Of a stretch of DNA of 64,000 nucleotides, positions 28,882 to 41,654 are shown one piece after another. Location: NCBI RefSeq assembly GCF_002307475.1, contig NZ_NTMH01000032.1, positions 166,699-230,698 on the forward strand, in the 5' to 3' direction. This DNA comes from Pantoea allii (GTDB lineage: Bacteria; Pseudomonadota; Gammaproteobacteria; Enterobacterales; Enterobacteriaceae). Below the pieces are notes generated by a model. It was not told the DNA's origin, searched no databases, and saw only the letters and a list, made by a program, of their open reading frames with translations. Made by a program: the position numbers and the translations under genes. Every line of letters begins with the position of its first letter. The first letter of the stretch is position 1.

Positions 28882-30303
28882 ATGAAAACTTTCAACGCTC
28901 AGGACACCCTGATAATTATTGGCATTGTGGTGGCTTATATTGTCTTTACCACCTGGCTGACATTCCGATTACGCAGTAAAAACTCTGGCGATTTTATGGA
29001 AGGCTCCAGAGCCATGCCAGCCTTTATCGTTGGTATTCTGCTGATGTCAGAATATATAGGCGCAAAATCCACTATTGGGACTGCTCAGGCCGCTTTCGAA
29101 GGCGGTATCGCCGCGTCATGGTCTGTTATTGGTGCCGCAATTGGTTTCCCGTTATTTGGTATGCTCCTGGTAAAACGTATTTATAATACCGGCAAGATTA
29201 CCATTTCAGGTGCTATCGCTGAAAAATACGGTAACAGTACTAAAAATATCATTTCACTGATCATGATTTATGCCCTGCTCCTGGTCAATGTGGGAAATTA
29301 TGTGAGTGGTGCCGCTGCTATCGCGACGGTATTACACGTCACCTTACCTGTTGCCGCGTTTATTACGGCCGTGGTCAGTACCTTCTATTTTGCGTTTGGT
29401 GGTTTGAAAGGGATTGCCTGGGTCACCATGCTGCACAGCGGATTAAAGTATTTTGGTGTGCTGGCCATTTTATGGTTTGCCCTGTCGCAAACGGGCGGCC
29501 TCAAGCCAATGATCGACGAAATGCCCGCTTATTACTGGACCTGGGACGGGAATATTGGTGCGTCAACAATCTTTGCCTGGCTCATCGGTACCATTGGTTC
29601 GATTTTCTGCACGCAGTTTGTGATTCAGGCCATCTCCTCAACCAAAGATGTTAAGTCTGCGCAGCGTTCAACCTGGATTGCTTTCCTGTTCTGTATGCCG
29701 ATTGCCCTGGCGATTGCGGTGATCGGCGTGGCCGCTAAGTATCTGCATCCCGACATTAACAGCCTGTATGCAATGCCCGTGTTCCTGCAGGACATGAACC
29801 CGTGGCTGGCCGGTCTGGTGACGACCTCGCTGGTTGCCTCCATCTTTGTCAGCGTCAGTACTGTAGCCCTGGCGATTGCCTCACTGGTGGTGAAAGATTT
29901 TTATGTGCCTTACTTCAAGCCGTCACCTGAGCAGGAATTTAAAACCACCCGCTGGTTATCGCTGTTAATTGGCTTCCTGCCGCTGATTTTTGTTCTGTTC
30001 GTACCGGAAGTCCTGAAGCTCTCTTTCTTTACACGTGCTATTCGTCTGTCTATTACCGTTGTCGCGGTGATTGCTTTCTACGCGCCATTTTACAGAAGTA
30101 CCCGTGGCGCAAACGCGGGACTGATTGGCGCCTGTGTTGTCACCTCCATCTGGTATCTGTTAGGGGATCCGTTTGGTATTAACAACATGTATATCGCGCT
30201 CCTGACGCCTGCGTTAATCATGGCTATTGATCATATGATCCCAAGTAAAGCCAGAACCCAAGCCGCTGAAGACGCAAAAACTGCAGCAAGCAAAGGAGAA
30301 TAA
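28882..30303 (+). CDS. Sodium:solute symporter (SSS family)
   Basis: The 473-residue inner-membrane transporter has about thirteen hydrophobic helices and the SSS pattern LLMSEYIGAKSTIGTAQAAFEGGIAASWSVIGAA near its start, and TLHSGLKYF-like and FCTQFVIQAISSTKDVKSAQRS segments in the middle. SSS proteins couple uptake of sugars, sugar acids, sialic acid or amino acids to Na+ entry. Its place between the aldolase and the sialidase-like gene suggests that it imports the acid sugar or glycoside consumed by this operon. The C-terminal tail is Ala/Lys-rich and cytoplasmic. The next gene starts 1 nt after its stop. Confidence 0.9.
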   Translation: MKTFNAQDTLIIIGIVVAYIVFTTWLTFRLRSKNSGDFMEGSRAMPAFIVGILLMSEYIGAKSTIGTAQAAFEGGIAASWSVIGAAIGFPLFGMLLVKRIYNTGKITISGAIAEKYGNSTKNIISLIMIYALLLVNVGNYVSGAAAIATVLHVTLPVAAFITAVVSTFYFAFGGLKGIAWVTMLHSGLKYFGVLAILWFALSQTGGLKPMIDEMPAYYWTWDGNIGASTIFAWLIGTIGSIFCTQFVIQAISSTKDVKSAQRSTWIAFLFCMPIALAIAVIGVAAKYLHPDINSLYAMPVFLQDMNPWLAGLVTTSLVASIFVSVSTVALAIASLVVKDFYVPYFKPSPEQEFKTTRWLSLLIGFLPLIFVLFVPEVLKLSFFTRAIRLSITVVAVIAFYAPFYRSTRGANAGLIGACVVTSIWYLLGDPFGINNMYIALLTPALIMAIDHMIPSKARTQAAEDAKTAASKGE

Positions 30304-30304
30304 A

Positions 30305-31937
<1,633 letters not shown>

Positions 31938-31938
31938 G

Positions 31939-32619
31939 ATGCGTCACGCTATCGTCACTGGATACAGCTCCGGAATCGGCAAAGCCATCACACAGCATCT
32001 GCTGAGTCATGGCTGGAAAGTGACCGGCCTGAGCAGAACGCAAGGTGAGATGACATCACCGAACCTTGACTGGATTGCCGTTGATTTAACGGACGCCGAC
32101 CAGCTTAAATCGGCTATCAGCCATCTTGATACGCCGGATGCGCTGATACATGCCGCAGGGATGATAGTGGCCGCACCCTTGGGTGAGCTGGATGGCGCGG
32201 CCAGCGCGCGCCTGTGGTCGTTGCACGTTCACGCGGCGGAAGTCCTGGTCAATCACTTTGCGCCAACGATGCAGTCTGGCAGCCGGATCGTCATTATAGG
32301 TAGCCGTACCTCCCGGGGTGCCGCTAACCGTTCGCAATATGCCGCAACCAAAGCGGCGCTGGTCGGTATGGTCCGCTCCTGGGGAATGGAGCTGGCACCG
32401 CGTAACATTACCGTTAACGTCGTCGCGCCTGGCGCAACAGAAACGCCGATGCTCACCAAACCTGAGCGCGCCGCTTCGGCACCTATGGTGCCCCCGATTG
32501 GTCGCTTAATCCGGCCAGAAGAAGTGGCCTCGCTGGTGGGTTATTTACTCAGCGAACTTGCCGCGCCTGTTACCGGTCAGGAACTGGTCATCTGTGGGGG
32601 CGCATCGCTGAAAGCCTGA
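31939..32619 (+). CDS. Short-chain dehydrogenase/reductase
   Basis: The 226-residue SDR has the cofactor motif TGYSSGIGKAI, the strand DWIAVDLTD, IHAAGM, and the catalytic Ser...Tyr-x3-Lys set in IGSRTSRGAANRSQYAATKAAL, ending ELVICGGASL. It oxidises or reduces a hydroxyl with NAD(P). As the last gene of the operon it may epimerise or oxidise the sugar acid before or after aldolase cleavage. The specificity is unknown. A strong terminator follows 22 nt downstream. Confidence 0.87.
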   Translation: MRHAIVTGYSSGIGKAITQHLLSHGWKVTGLSRTQGEMTSPNLDWIAVDLTDADQLKSAISHLDTPDALIHAAGMIVAAPLGELDGAASARLWSLHVHAAEVLVNHFAPTMQSGSRIVIIGSRTSRGAANRSQYAATKAALVGMVRSWGMELAPRNITVNVVAPGATETPMLTKPERAASAPMVPPIGRLIRPEEVASLVGYLLSELAAPVTGQELVICGGASLKA

Positions 32620-32640
32620 AGTGTGTCGCATAACAACATA

Positions 32641-32668
32641 AACCAGCCTTTATCGGCTGGTTTTTTTA
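32641..32668 (+). terminator. Rho-independent terminator of the aldolase-symporter operon
   Basis: AACCAGCC/GGCTGGTT stem with a TTTATC loop and a run of seven T. Confidence 0.92.
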
Positions 32669-32794
32669 TCCGTCATTACCCTGAATGACGTCATCGACAT
32701 AGCCTGCTCCCCGAAGGATTTCACGGCCTTGCTCCCTTATGGTTGGGCGGCACCGCGCTGCCAGTGCTCACCGACAACGGCATACCTCTTCCCG

Positions 32795-33196
32795 TTAAAA
32801 TTCTTCAGGTTCGCCGGGAAGCGGGTCGGTCAGCTCCATCCCTTTCACCCCCGCATAGGTAATCACCAGCTCGGCAGGCGTGTTCAGCGTAAAGCCGCGA
32901 TGTGCGCTGTTTACCGTTTCATTTAACGCTTCGCCAGCCTGAAAGGTTTGCTGTTCACCGGTTTCTTTATCCTCAACCACAAGCGTGCCTGACAAGATAA
33001 AGCACGCATTCGGCATGGGATGAGTATGCCACGGCAATGAGGTATGGGCCGGAAGGGTCAGGCGCATCACCGTCAGTTCGGGCTCCCCTTGCGGATAGGC
33101 TTCAATACGCTGACCGTTCCACGCCTGACTGCTTTTTAATACCTGCACGGCGACGATTTCTGAATCTGATGATTTATCGGGATGATTCCCTGACAT
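32795..33196 (-). CDS. Cupin-domain protein
   Basis: The 133-residue protein has the two cupin motifs: PWHTHPMPNACFILSGTLVVEDKETGE and, later, GEALNETVNSAHRGFTLN. His residues in HTH are likely metal ligands. No signal peptide is seen. It stands alone, with a 150-nt spacer to the Asp box operon terminator on one side and its promoter region on the other. Single-domain cupins of this kind are often dioxygenases, isomerases or binding proteins, and no more specific role can be given. Confidence 0.8.
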   Translation of the reverse strand: MSGNHPDKSSDSEIVAVQVLKSSQAWNGQRIEAYPQGEPELTVMRLTLPAHTSLPWHTHPMPNACFILSGTLVVEDKETGEQQTFQAGEALNETVNSAHRGFTLNTPAELVITYAGVKGMELTDPLPGEPEEF

Positions 33197-33449
33197 GTTT
33201 GCTCCTGACAGCGAGTCGGCGATGCCGAAATGAGTGACGTGTTTAAACGTAGCTGATTATTTAGCGTGGTGCGGCCTGACTTCATAATGGATTTTTTCAT
33301 GCAGAGGTCGTTGAGTCATGGATTATCTTGTGATGATTTTTTAAACAAATCAGGCGTTAATGGTTATATCTTATATCGCCACGTCAGTACGCAAGGCTGA
33401 GAATTTGTATTAGGCTTTTGACATCTTTTACTGATGGGAATAGCTACTA

Positions 33450-34247
33450 ATGAAAGGTTTATTTACGGCGCTAATCGCCAGTTCCGTATTATTATTGTCC
33501 GCCTGTTCACCTGATAATGATCATAAAGTTAAAGTCGCGATAAACACCGGTCCCGATGAAGCGATCTGGCAGGAAGTGCAAAAAATTGCTAAAGACAAGT
33601 ATCAGCTGGATGTTGAAGTCCTTAACTTCAACGATTACGTGCTGCCAAACGAAGCGCTCAATAATAAAGAAGTGGATGCCAACGCGTTTCAAAGTCTTCC
33701 TTACCTTGAAGAACAATCCAAAGAGCGTGGCTACAAATTTGCCGTCGTAGGTAAAACCTTTGTCTTCCCCATCGCTGCTTATTCTCACAAAATTAAAAAC
33801 ATCAGTGAACTTAAAGATGGCGATACCATCACCCTTTCTAATGAAGCCACGACGCTGGGCCGCAGTCTGCTGCTGTTGCAGGCGCAGGGCTTGATTAAGC
33901 TCAAAGAGGGCGTTGGTTACTTGCCCACCTCGCTGGATATTACTGAGAACCCTAAGCACCTGAAGCTGGTTGAAGTTGATACGCCGCAGTTAACCCGTAC
34001 TCTCGACGACCCGAACGTCACACTTTCAATTATTAATACCAACTTCTCTGCTCAGGCGGGCCTGTCAGCCCATCGCGACGGATTGTTTATGGAGAGCGCC
34101 TCATCGCCTTACGTCAATGCGCTGGTATCACGCCAGGACAATAAAGACAGCGATAAGATTCAAAAGCTGAAGTCTGCTTTACAGTCTCCAGAAGTCGCGG
34201 CTAAGGCTGAAGAAGTCTACAAAGGTGATGCTATTAAGGGCTGGTAA
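33450..34247 (+). CDS. nlpA: MetQ/NlpA-family substrate-binding lipoprotein
   Basis: The 265-residue protein starts with a lipoprotein signal ending VLLLSAC (Cys19), followed by Ser, and then the methionine-binding protein fold: KVKVAINTGPDEAIWQEV, LPNEALNNKEVDANAFQSLPYLEEQ, GKTFVFPIAAYSHKIK, ATTLGRSLLLLQAQGLI, SPYVNALVSRQDNKDS. These segments match NlpA/MetQ, which feed methionine to the MetNI transporter. No metN or metI is next to it, so it is an orphan like E. coli NlpA and may supply a transporter encoded elsewhere. A hairpin follows 14 nt after the stop. Confidence 0.9.
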   Translation: MKGLFTALIASSVLLLSACSPDNDHKVKVAINTGPDEAIWQEVQKIAKDKYQLDVEVLNFNDYVLPNEALNNKEVDANAFQSLPYLEEQSKERGYKFAVVGKTFVFPIAAYSHKIKNISELKDGDTITLSNEATTLGRSLLLLQAQGLIKLKEGVGYLPTSLDITENPKHLKLVEVDTPQLTRTLDDPNVTLSIINTNFSAQAGLSAHRDGLFMESASSPYVNALVSRQDNKDSDKIQKLKSALQSPEVAAKAEEVYKGDAIKGW

Positions 34248-34261
34248 ACAGCCTGCCGGAG

Positions 34262-34284
34262 CAGGCCGCTTAATCGGCGGCCTG
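34262..34284. terminator. Hairpin after the NlpA-like gene
   Basis: CAGGCCGC and GCGGCCTG form an 8-bp stem with a 7-nt loop, between two convergent genes. The T tract is poor (TTAAC). Confidence 0.55.
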
Positions 34285-34303
34285 TTAACAACACCGGCAA
34301 GCG

Positions 34304-35011
34304 CTAAGCCGCCGCACCTTTGGTTTGTGTCGACAGATGCCCGGCCCACAGGTGGGCAATCCACCTGACGCCTTTAGCAGTAAAACGCGCCTGAGAGAAA
34401 GCATGCTGATTATCCGCCGTGCCTGAATGCAGCGTAAAGTAACCCGCCTGAAGATGATAATGTTGAGGCGTCAGGGTTCCCTTGTCACGGAACATGATAT
34501 TACGCTCCAGCAGGAACTGACGGAAATCAGCCTCTTTGGCTTTCAGCATTTTACACAGCTGGCGAAAACCCAGAGAGGTTTCGACGTTAACAAAGTCGTC
34601 AAAAAAAGCGGCTTTAGGTGCTGACTCCGCCAACTGTTTCTCTGCGGCCCGCCGCTGTTCAAACTGTTCAGCCCAGGCACGCGCCGCTTCAGCGGGATTG
34701 GTGAAGTCAGGCAGATGAATGCGTTCTTCCAGGGCTTGCCAACGGTCAAGCGCATCGGCAGTAAAACCGGGCGAAAGCCGGGCGACGGCAAGCAGGGAGT
34801 CGCGTTTATTCAGGCAGAACTCCTGACGCATCTCACCCTGGCGCTCATAGAGATTGACTAAAAGCGGCTGGGACAGGCGCTGCGCCGTTTCAAGGCTTTT
34901 GATTAAACGTTTGACTTCACCGTGCGTGTTCCCGGTCATTTGGGCAATTTCACGGCTGGTCATGGTAATGGCATGATCCGTTGCTTTGAAGATTTCTGTC
35001 GACATCATCAT
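34304..35011 (-). CDS. Rha/KilAC-type phage antirepressor-like protein, orphan
   Basis: The 235-residue protein has an N-terminal Rha-like winged-helix domain (ITMTSREIAQMTGNTHGEVKRLIKSLE, about residues 16-100), an alpha-helical linker (AAEKQLAESAPKAAFFDDFVN), and a C-terminal KilAC-type domain (about 150-230: QLCKMLKAKEADFRQFLLERNIMFRD, then YFTLHSG and FTAKGVRWIAHL). Such proteins normally belong to prophages, where they counter the repressor. No phage genes surround it. It may be a domesticated regulator or a prophage relic. Its C-terminus is short and Ala-rich. Three consecutive ATG codons (35011, 35008 and 35005) are possible starts, after GGGGGTAAAG. Confidence 0.8.
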   Translation of the reverse strand: MMMSTEIFKATDHAITMTSREIAQMTGNTHGEVKRLIKSLETAQRLSQPLLVNLYERQGEMRQEFCLNKRDSLLAVARLSPGFTADALDRWQALEERIHLPDFTNPAEAARAWAEQFEQRRAAEKQLAESAPKAAFFDDFVNVETSLGFRQLCKMLKAKEADFRQFLLERNIMFRDKGTLTPQHYHLQAGYFTLHSGTADNQHAFSQARFTAKGVRWIAHLWAGHLSTQTKGAAA

Positions 35012-35443
35012 GGGCTTTACCCCCTAATCATTCCAGACAACACCCAACGGGCAGTGGAATAATTATACAATTACCTGTTTAAATATCCAGTAGTATTTTT
35101 AAGCAGACACATAAGTGGAAAGCGTTACGCAAAAAGGGCGTTACGACATCGCTGTTAAGGCTGCTGCAAAAGCACCCCTTGCTGCACTAAGCCCCTGGCT
35201 ATTGCAACAGTGGATGGCTGTAAAAGCTCATTAAAGGTAAGCAGGGTTTATTGACATCAGCTTATAATGTCGCCCTTACGTTAGTGACTTCACCTGCATT
35301 CCGCCCTCAGGCGGCTAGGTTTATTAAGAAGTGCTGAGCGAATCTGTCGTGCTGCTCATCAGACAGCTTTATTTTTTATTTGGGAGAAGGCGATCGTTTT
35401 GCGATTTCACGGGAGCCGGATGTCACGTTTACTGGAGTAAGTT
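35012..35443 (+). promoter_or_regulatory. Structured leader before the RibH2-type gene
   Basis: This 430-nt gap has no gene. It contains TATAAT at 35265-35270, a hairpin CCGCC-CTCA-GGCGG near 35301-35313, and a terminator-like hairpin CTGTC...GACAG (35344-35366) followed by a U-rich tail CTTTATTTTTTATTT. A competing pairing is possible between CTGAGC (35334-35339) and GCTCA(tc)AG (35354-35362). This looks like a transcription-attenuating leader. I see no match to the FMN (RFN) riboswitch consensus. Confidence 0.45.
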
Positions 35444-35878
35444 ATGCAACCGTTAAGAGTCGCCTTTATCAAGGCAAACTGGCACAGCGACATTGTTTCT
35501 CAAACCCTGGTTGGCTTTAATCAGGAAATGGAGAACAGTGGCACGCCTTACGCGATCAAAACCTGGGATGTGCCTGGTGCCTTTGAAATGCCGTTACTGG
35601 CACAGCGCCTGGCGCAAACAGGTCAGTTTGACGCCATCGTCTGTGCGGCATTGGTGGTAGATGGTGGAATTTACCGCCACGACTTTGTTGCTCAGGCCGT
35701 GGTCAGTGGCTTAATGCAGGCACAGCTTGCAACGAATGTGCCGGTATTTTCTGTCTCACTGACGCCACATAATTTTCAGCCTTCCGACGACTTCATTGAT
35801 TTCTACACGGCGCATTTCGTGAAAAAAGGGAAAGAAGCAGCACGCGCGGTCTGTCAGGTTCACGCCATTTCGCTCTAA
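35444..35878 (+). CDS. ribH2: Lumazine synthase, RibH2-type paralogue
   Basis: 6,7-Dimethyl-8-ribityllumazine synthase makes the direct precursor of riboflavin. This 144-residue copy has the family's IKANWHSDIV, WDVPGAFEMPLLAQ, AALVVDGGIYRHDFVAQAVVSGLM and VFSVSLTPHNF segments. The Trp-His in the first loop, DGGIYRHDF and the TPHNF/HHF motif resemble the RibH2 type known from Brucella and other bacteria rather than the housekeeping RibH. RibH2 proteins are decamers and often act under special conditions. No other riboflavin genes are adjacent. The long structured leader suggests its own control. Confidence 0.87.
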   Translation: MQPLRVAFIKANWHSDIVSQTLVGFNQEMENSGTPYAIKTWDVPGAFEMPLLAQRLAQTGQFDAIVCAALVVDGGIYRHDFVAQAVVSGLMQAQLATNVPVFSVSLTPHNFQPSDDFIDFYTAHFVKKGKEAARAVCQVHAISL

Positions 35879-35965
35879 AACAGGCGCTATTTCGTCAGCC
35901 CCGCTATTCAGCCGGCACCCTGCTTTTGTGGTGCCGCTGAGTCTGTCAGGATTTCAGGAGACCCA

Positions 35966-36439
35966 ATGGAAGCACAACGTCAGCCGTTACCGCCGTTTAC
36001 CGATGTACAGGATGCGATAAAGAAAGTTCGCCTGGCAGAAGACGCCTGGAACAGCCGCGATCCGGAACGCGTTTCTCTGGCCTATTCACCCGACAGCGCA
36101 TGGCGCAACCGAGATACCTTCATCACGGGCCGGGCCGAAATCGTGACATTTTTACAAGACAAATGGCAACGCGAAGCCGAGTATCGGTTGATTAAAGAGT
36201 TATGGAGCTTTCACGCGAATCGTATTGCCGTGCGTTTTGCCTATGAGTGGCACGACAGCCAGGCCAACTGGTTCCGCTCCTACGGCAATGAGAACTGGGA
36301 GTTTGATGAGAATGGTTTCATGGTGAAACGTTATGCCAGCATTAACGATGTAGCTATTACCGACAGTCAGCGACTGTTTCACTGGCCTCAGGGCCGTCGG
36401 CCGGACGATCATCCTTCACTCAGCGAGTTGGGGCTTTAG
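35966..36439 (+). CDS. SnoaL/NTF2-like protein (DUF1348)
   Basis: The 157-residue cytoplasmic protein has an NTF2-like cone fold pattern: [45 protein letters not shown] at the start, then [41 protein letters not shown]. This is the DUF1348 signature. Its biochemical role is unknown; relatives are often annotated as nuclear transport factor 2 family proteins. The ATG follows CAGGAG (about 7 nt). It has its own position 87 nt after ribH2 and could share its transcript. Confidence 0.82.
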   Translation: MEAQRQPLPPFTDVQDAIKKVRLAEDAWNSRDPERVSLAYSPDSAWRNRDTFITGRAEIVTFLQDKWQREAEYRLIKELWSFHANRIAVRFAYEWHDSQANWFRSYGNENWEFDENGFMVKRYASINDVAITDSQRLFHWPQGRRPDDHPSLSELGL

Positions 36440-36696
36440 CCACGCATCCCTGAGCCGTTTCTGTTATCCGGTACGCCATATGAGCAGATTATTCTCTTTA
36501 AAAAGAGAACAATCGTCGTCACAGGGCGGTCTGATGCAGACGATAAGAACGGTTACAGAATGAGGTGGCCAGAAGCGCTGGAAGCGGTTGCTGAGCGATC
36601 AGCATGATGACGACAGCAACCTGAAATTATCTGTCTTCATGCAAACATCAGGCTTCTGCTGGGTGCCCTAAGCTCTCTCTGCCCCTCAAGATTAAA

Positions 36697-37149
36697 TCAG
36701 CCCTGTTCCTGCTCTTGCGGCTGTGGTTGCGGCTGTTCAGTCTGTTTTGGCTGTTCAACAAACGTCGCCTTATTACGGGTCACCGTGTAAGCCACTTTTT
36801 TGACATCATCAGGTGACGTTGTCACCTCAAGTGGATCGATAGTCACGCGGCCCAGGCCAAACAGCGTGCGCACATAGCCACCGACTTCGTGTTTACCCGC
36901 AGCAACATGAACAATCTTGCTTTCACCATTTGGCAGTTCGCCTGCATCTTTGCCATCTACCGTCAGATAAATATGCGATCCGTCATCAGCACGCGTAATG
37001 ACATGTGAAACATCAATCTGCGTTGGACCGGTTGTAAAATCATCGGCAGCAACGGCAGCATCAGCAGTGGTATTGGCGGCAGGATGTTTAGCACATCCGG
37101 CTAATGTGGTGGCGACCGCGAGTGCGGCAAAAAGATTACGATAACGCAT
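36697..37149 (-). CDS. Small lipoprotein with Gln/Pro-rich tail
   Basis: ATG 37149 starts a signal peptide ending TTLAGC, so the mature protein is a lipoprotein; the longer frame from 37173 would need a TTG start. The body (about 110 residues) has a beta-rich pattern with HIYLTVDGKDAGELPNGESKIVHVAAGKHEVGGYVRTLFG, like PEGA-type or surface beta domains. It ends in a low-complexity tail of Glu, Gln and Pro repeats (QPQPQPQEQEQ), perhaps for the cell wall or a spacer. No specific family is recognised. Confidence 0.72.
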   Translation of the reverse strand: MRYRNLFAALAVATTLAGCAKHPAANTTADAAVAADDFTTGPTQIDVSHVITRADDGSHIYLTVDGKDAGELPNGESKIVHVAAGKHEVGGYVRTLFGLGRVTIDPLEVTTSPDDVKKVAYTVTRNKATFVEQPKQTEQPQPQPQEQEQG

Positions 37150-37340
37150 TATAGCTGTCTGACTCCCTGGCAAATGAGCGCATCATTTTAGCGGTTTCAG
37201 CGCATGATGGAAGCCCGCAAACGCTCGGTATGCTCTTAAAATTGTCAGTAAACTATGGGAAAGGTAACCAGAGTGGTCATGGCAGGATAAATCACGGCAG
37301 CAAAGCGCGTTTCGGGCTGAGGCTCGTGTGGACTACGGGC

Positions 37341-37364
37341 AGTCTGGCGCACTGGCGCCAGACT
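37341..37364. terminator. Hairpin at the end of the bud operon
   Basis: AGTCTGGCGC-ACTG-GCGCCAGACT is a perfect 10-bp stem 10 nt past the budC stop. Its T run lies on the plus-strand side, so termination of the minus-strand operon would be less efficient. Confidence 0.5.
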
Positions 37365-37373
37365 TTTATCCGA

Positions 37374-39858
<2,485 letters not shown>

Positions 39859-39873
39859 ATTCAGACCTCGTCA

Positions 39874-40656
39874 TTAGCTTTCGACAGAACGGATTGCGTC
39901 ATCCAGGTTTTCTGGCGTCAGGTTGGCATTAAGAAAGTCGCTGTTTTCTGGCAAATCGATGACCAGTTTGCTGATGGCACCAAAGGTCAGCGTGCCCTGC
40001 TCCAGCACATAATCCAGGATATGGCCGCCACCGGTTCTGTCGTCTGTGATGAAATGTTCGTGATAGCCCGCAACATTGATACCTTGCATGTACTGCGGCG
40101 TGCGGAAACCAATGAGTTCACCGCTGCGGTGGGTGAATTCAAATACGGGTTGATTGCCCAGGACTTCAGGCATCGATCGATAGGGGCGGCACTGGCACGG
40201 AACGGTACGCGTCTGGACTGACGAAAAATGTCCACTTACACGCAGTGCACAAAACTGATTATCTGACGTGATTTCACTGTCAATAAGCTGATGCAGCTCA
40301 TCGCGTTGCACCGCACGTTCAAAGACATGTTTATGCTGCGGCTGAAAAAAGGTCATTACCGCAAAGGGGGTTTTCTGATCGGGATCGGCAGGCCGGGCAC
40401 TGCCATCGGCGCGCAGCTGATAAACGTTGCTGTCAAAAGCAATCAGTTCGCCATCCAGCTGATTAAAGGTTCCCAGGCCAAAATCGCCTTTACGCAATAA
40501 GTCCGCAATTCTGGTTTCACCATCATAAACCCCACTCAGTAGCGCACTCATCAGAGAGGTTTGATACATAACGCTTTCTGGCATGTTTTTCTGCAGTCTC
40601 TGGACAGTATCTTTTAGTTGATCCTCGCAGGAACAATCAGTTACAAAATTGCTCAT
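39874..40656 (-). CDS. budA: Alpha-acetolactate decarboxylase BudA
   Basis: BudA converts acetolactate to acetoin. The 260-residue protein has YQTSLMSALLSGVYDGETRIADLL, GDFGLGTFNQLDGELIAFDS and the metal-binding triad region GYHEHFITDDRTGGGH. ATG 40656 (MSNFVTD) is preferred to 40668 because GAGG lies 6 nt upstream. It heads the budABC operon, divergent from the LysR gene budR across about 100 nt that contain three GTTAAC palindromes. Confidence 0.94.
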   Translation of the reverse strand: MSNFVTDCSCEDQLKDTVQRLQKNMPESVMYQTSLMSALLSGVYDGETRIADLLRKGDFGLGTFNQLDGELIAFDSNVYQLRADGSARPADPDQKTPFAVMTFFQPQHKHVFERAVQRDELHQLIDSEITSDNQFCALRVSGHFSSVQTRTVPCQCRPYRSMPEVLGNQPVFEFTHRSGELIGFRTPQYMQGINVAGYHEHFITDDRTGGGHILDYVLEQGTLTFGAISKLVIDLPENSDFLNANLTPENLDDAIRSVES

Positions 40657-40670
40657 CGGATGCCTCATAG

Positions 40671-40743
40671 GTTAACTGTTAAGCCGTGTTAACATAATGG
40701 TGGCCCTGTTTGATGACAGAATCCAATAGCAAAACCTGTTAAC
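40671..40743. promoter_or_regulatory. Triple GTTAAC palindromes between budA and budR
   Basis: GTTAAC occurs at 40671, 40688 and 40738 in the divergent promoter region, the first two 17 nt apart and the third 50 nt further on. Repeated dyads at such phased distances are typical of LysR-type binding arrays, so this is the likely BudR operator. Confidence 0.5.
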
Positions 40744-40760
40744 TTTGAGACGTTTTTAAT

Positions 40761-41654
40761 ATGGAACTGCGCCACCTTCGTTATTTTGTTGCTGTCGCAC
40801 AGACGCTGCATTTCACCCGCGCGGCCGAACTGCTTGGCATTTCGCAGCCACCGTTGAGCCAGCAAATTCAGCGACTGGAGCATGAAATCGGTACACCGCT
40901 GTTGAAACGGCTGACGCGCGGCGTGGAACTGACGGATGCAGGAAAAACGTTTTTGACGGATGCGATTGAAATCATTCAACTCGCCGATCATGCGCTGGAG
41001 AAGGCGAAAGGTGTTGCCCGGGGAATTAGCGGCAAAATGTCGCTGGGCTTTGCCAGTTCGGTGGCGTTTAATCCTCGCGTCTTTGAGATTATACGGCGGT
41101 TTAAAGGGCGTTATCCCGCGCTGGAATTAATGACACGGGAAGAGAATATGTCATTACTTATTCAGGATCTGCAGGAAGGATTACTGGACGCGGCCTTTAT
41201 TCGTCTCCCCTGCGAAAGCAGTAAGCCCTTTAATTTACGCGTTATTTCTACCGAACGGATGGTGCTGGCCTTACCGGCGGCGCATCGCCTGCAGCAAAAT
41301 CCCTGTATTGCCTTGAGTGAGCTGGCGCAGGAAACCTTAATTATTTTCCCGCGCGACGTTTCACCCAGCCTTTATGAGCTTATCGTCAGTGCCTGTTTAC
41401 GCGCGGGTTTCACCCCTTCGTCTTTCCAGCAGGCGCCGCAAATCAGTTCTTCTCTTGGCATGGTGGGCGCAGGTTGCGGTATCGCGCTTATCCCGGAATC
41501 GATGGTTTGCGTTCAGAATCCACAGGTGTGCTTTCGCGAAATTGAAAATAATACCCTGTTCACAGATGTTGCTTTTGCATGGCGACGTAATCATACATCC
41601 AAAGCGGTCAACCACCTGTTGTCTCTGATGGCCGAGGGCGAAAAAACAGGCTGA
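40761..41654 (+). CDS. budR: LysR-family activator BudR (AlsR-like)
   Basis: The 297-residue LysR regulator opens MELRHLRYFVAVAQTLHFTRAAELLGISQPPLSQQIQRLE, a complete winged HTH, and continues with a two-lobed effector-binding domain (about 90-295). The SQPPLSQQI helix is typical of the BudR/AlsR/CatR group. It is divergent from budABC, where BudR/AlsR proteins activate the operon in response to acetate and low pH. It probably binds the GTTAAC repeats in the spacer and also controls its own gene. Confidence 0.9.
   Translation: MELRHLRYFVAVAQTLHFTRAAELLGISQPPLSQQIQRLEHEIGTPLLKRLTRGVELTDAGKTFLTDAIEIIQLADHALEKAKGVARGISGKMSLGFASSVAFNPRVFEIIRRFKGRYPALELMTREENMSLLIQDLQEGLLDAAFIRLPCESSKPFNLRVISTERMVLALPAAHRLQQNPCIALSELAQETLIIFPRDVSPSLYELIVSACLRAGFTPSSFQQAPQISSSLGMVGAGCGIALIPESMVCVQNPQVCFREIENNTLFTDVAFAWRRNHTSKAVNHLLSLMAEGEKTG

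Noticed and set aside
35012..35443. FMN (RFN) riboswitch before ribH2
   Set aside because: None of the conserved RFN blocks could be found; only generic hairpins and a U tract are seen.
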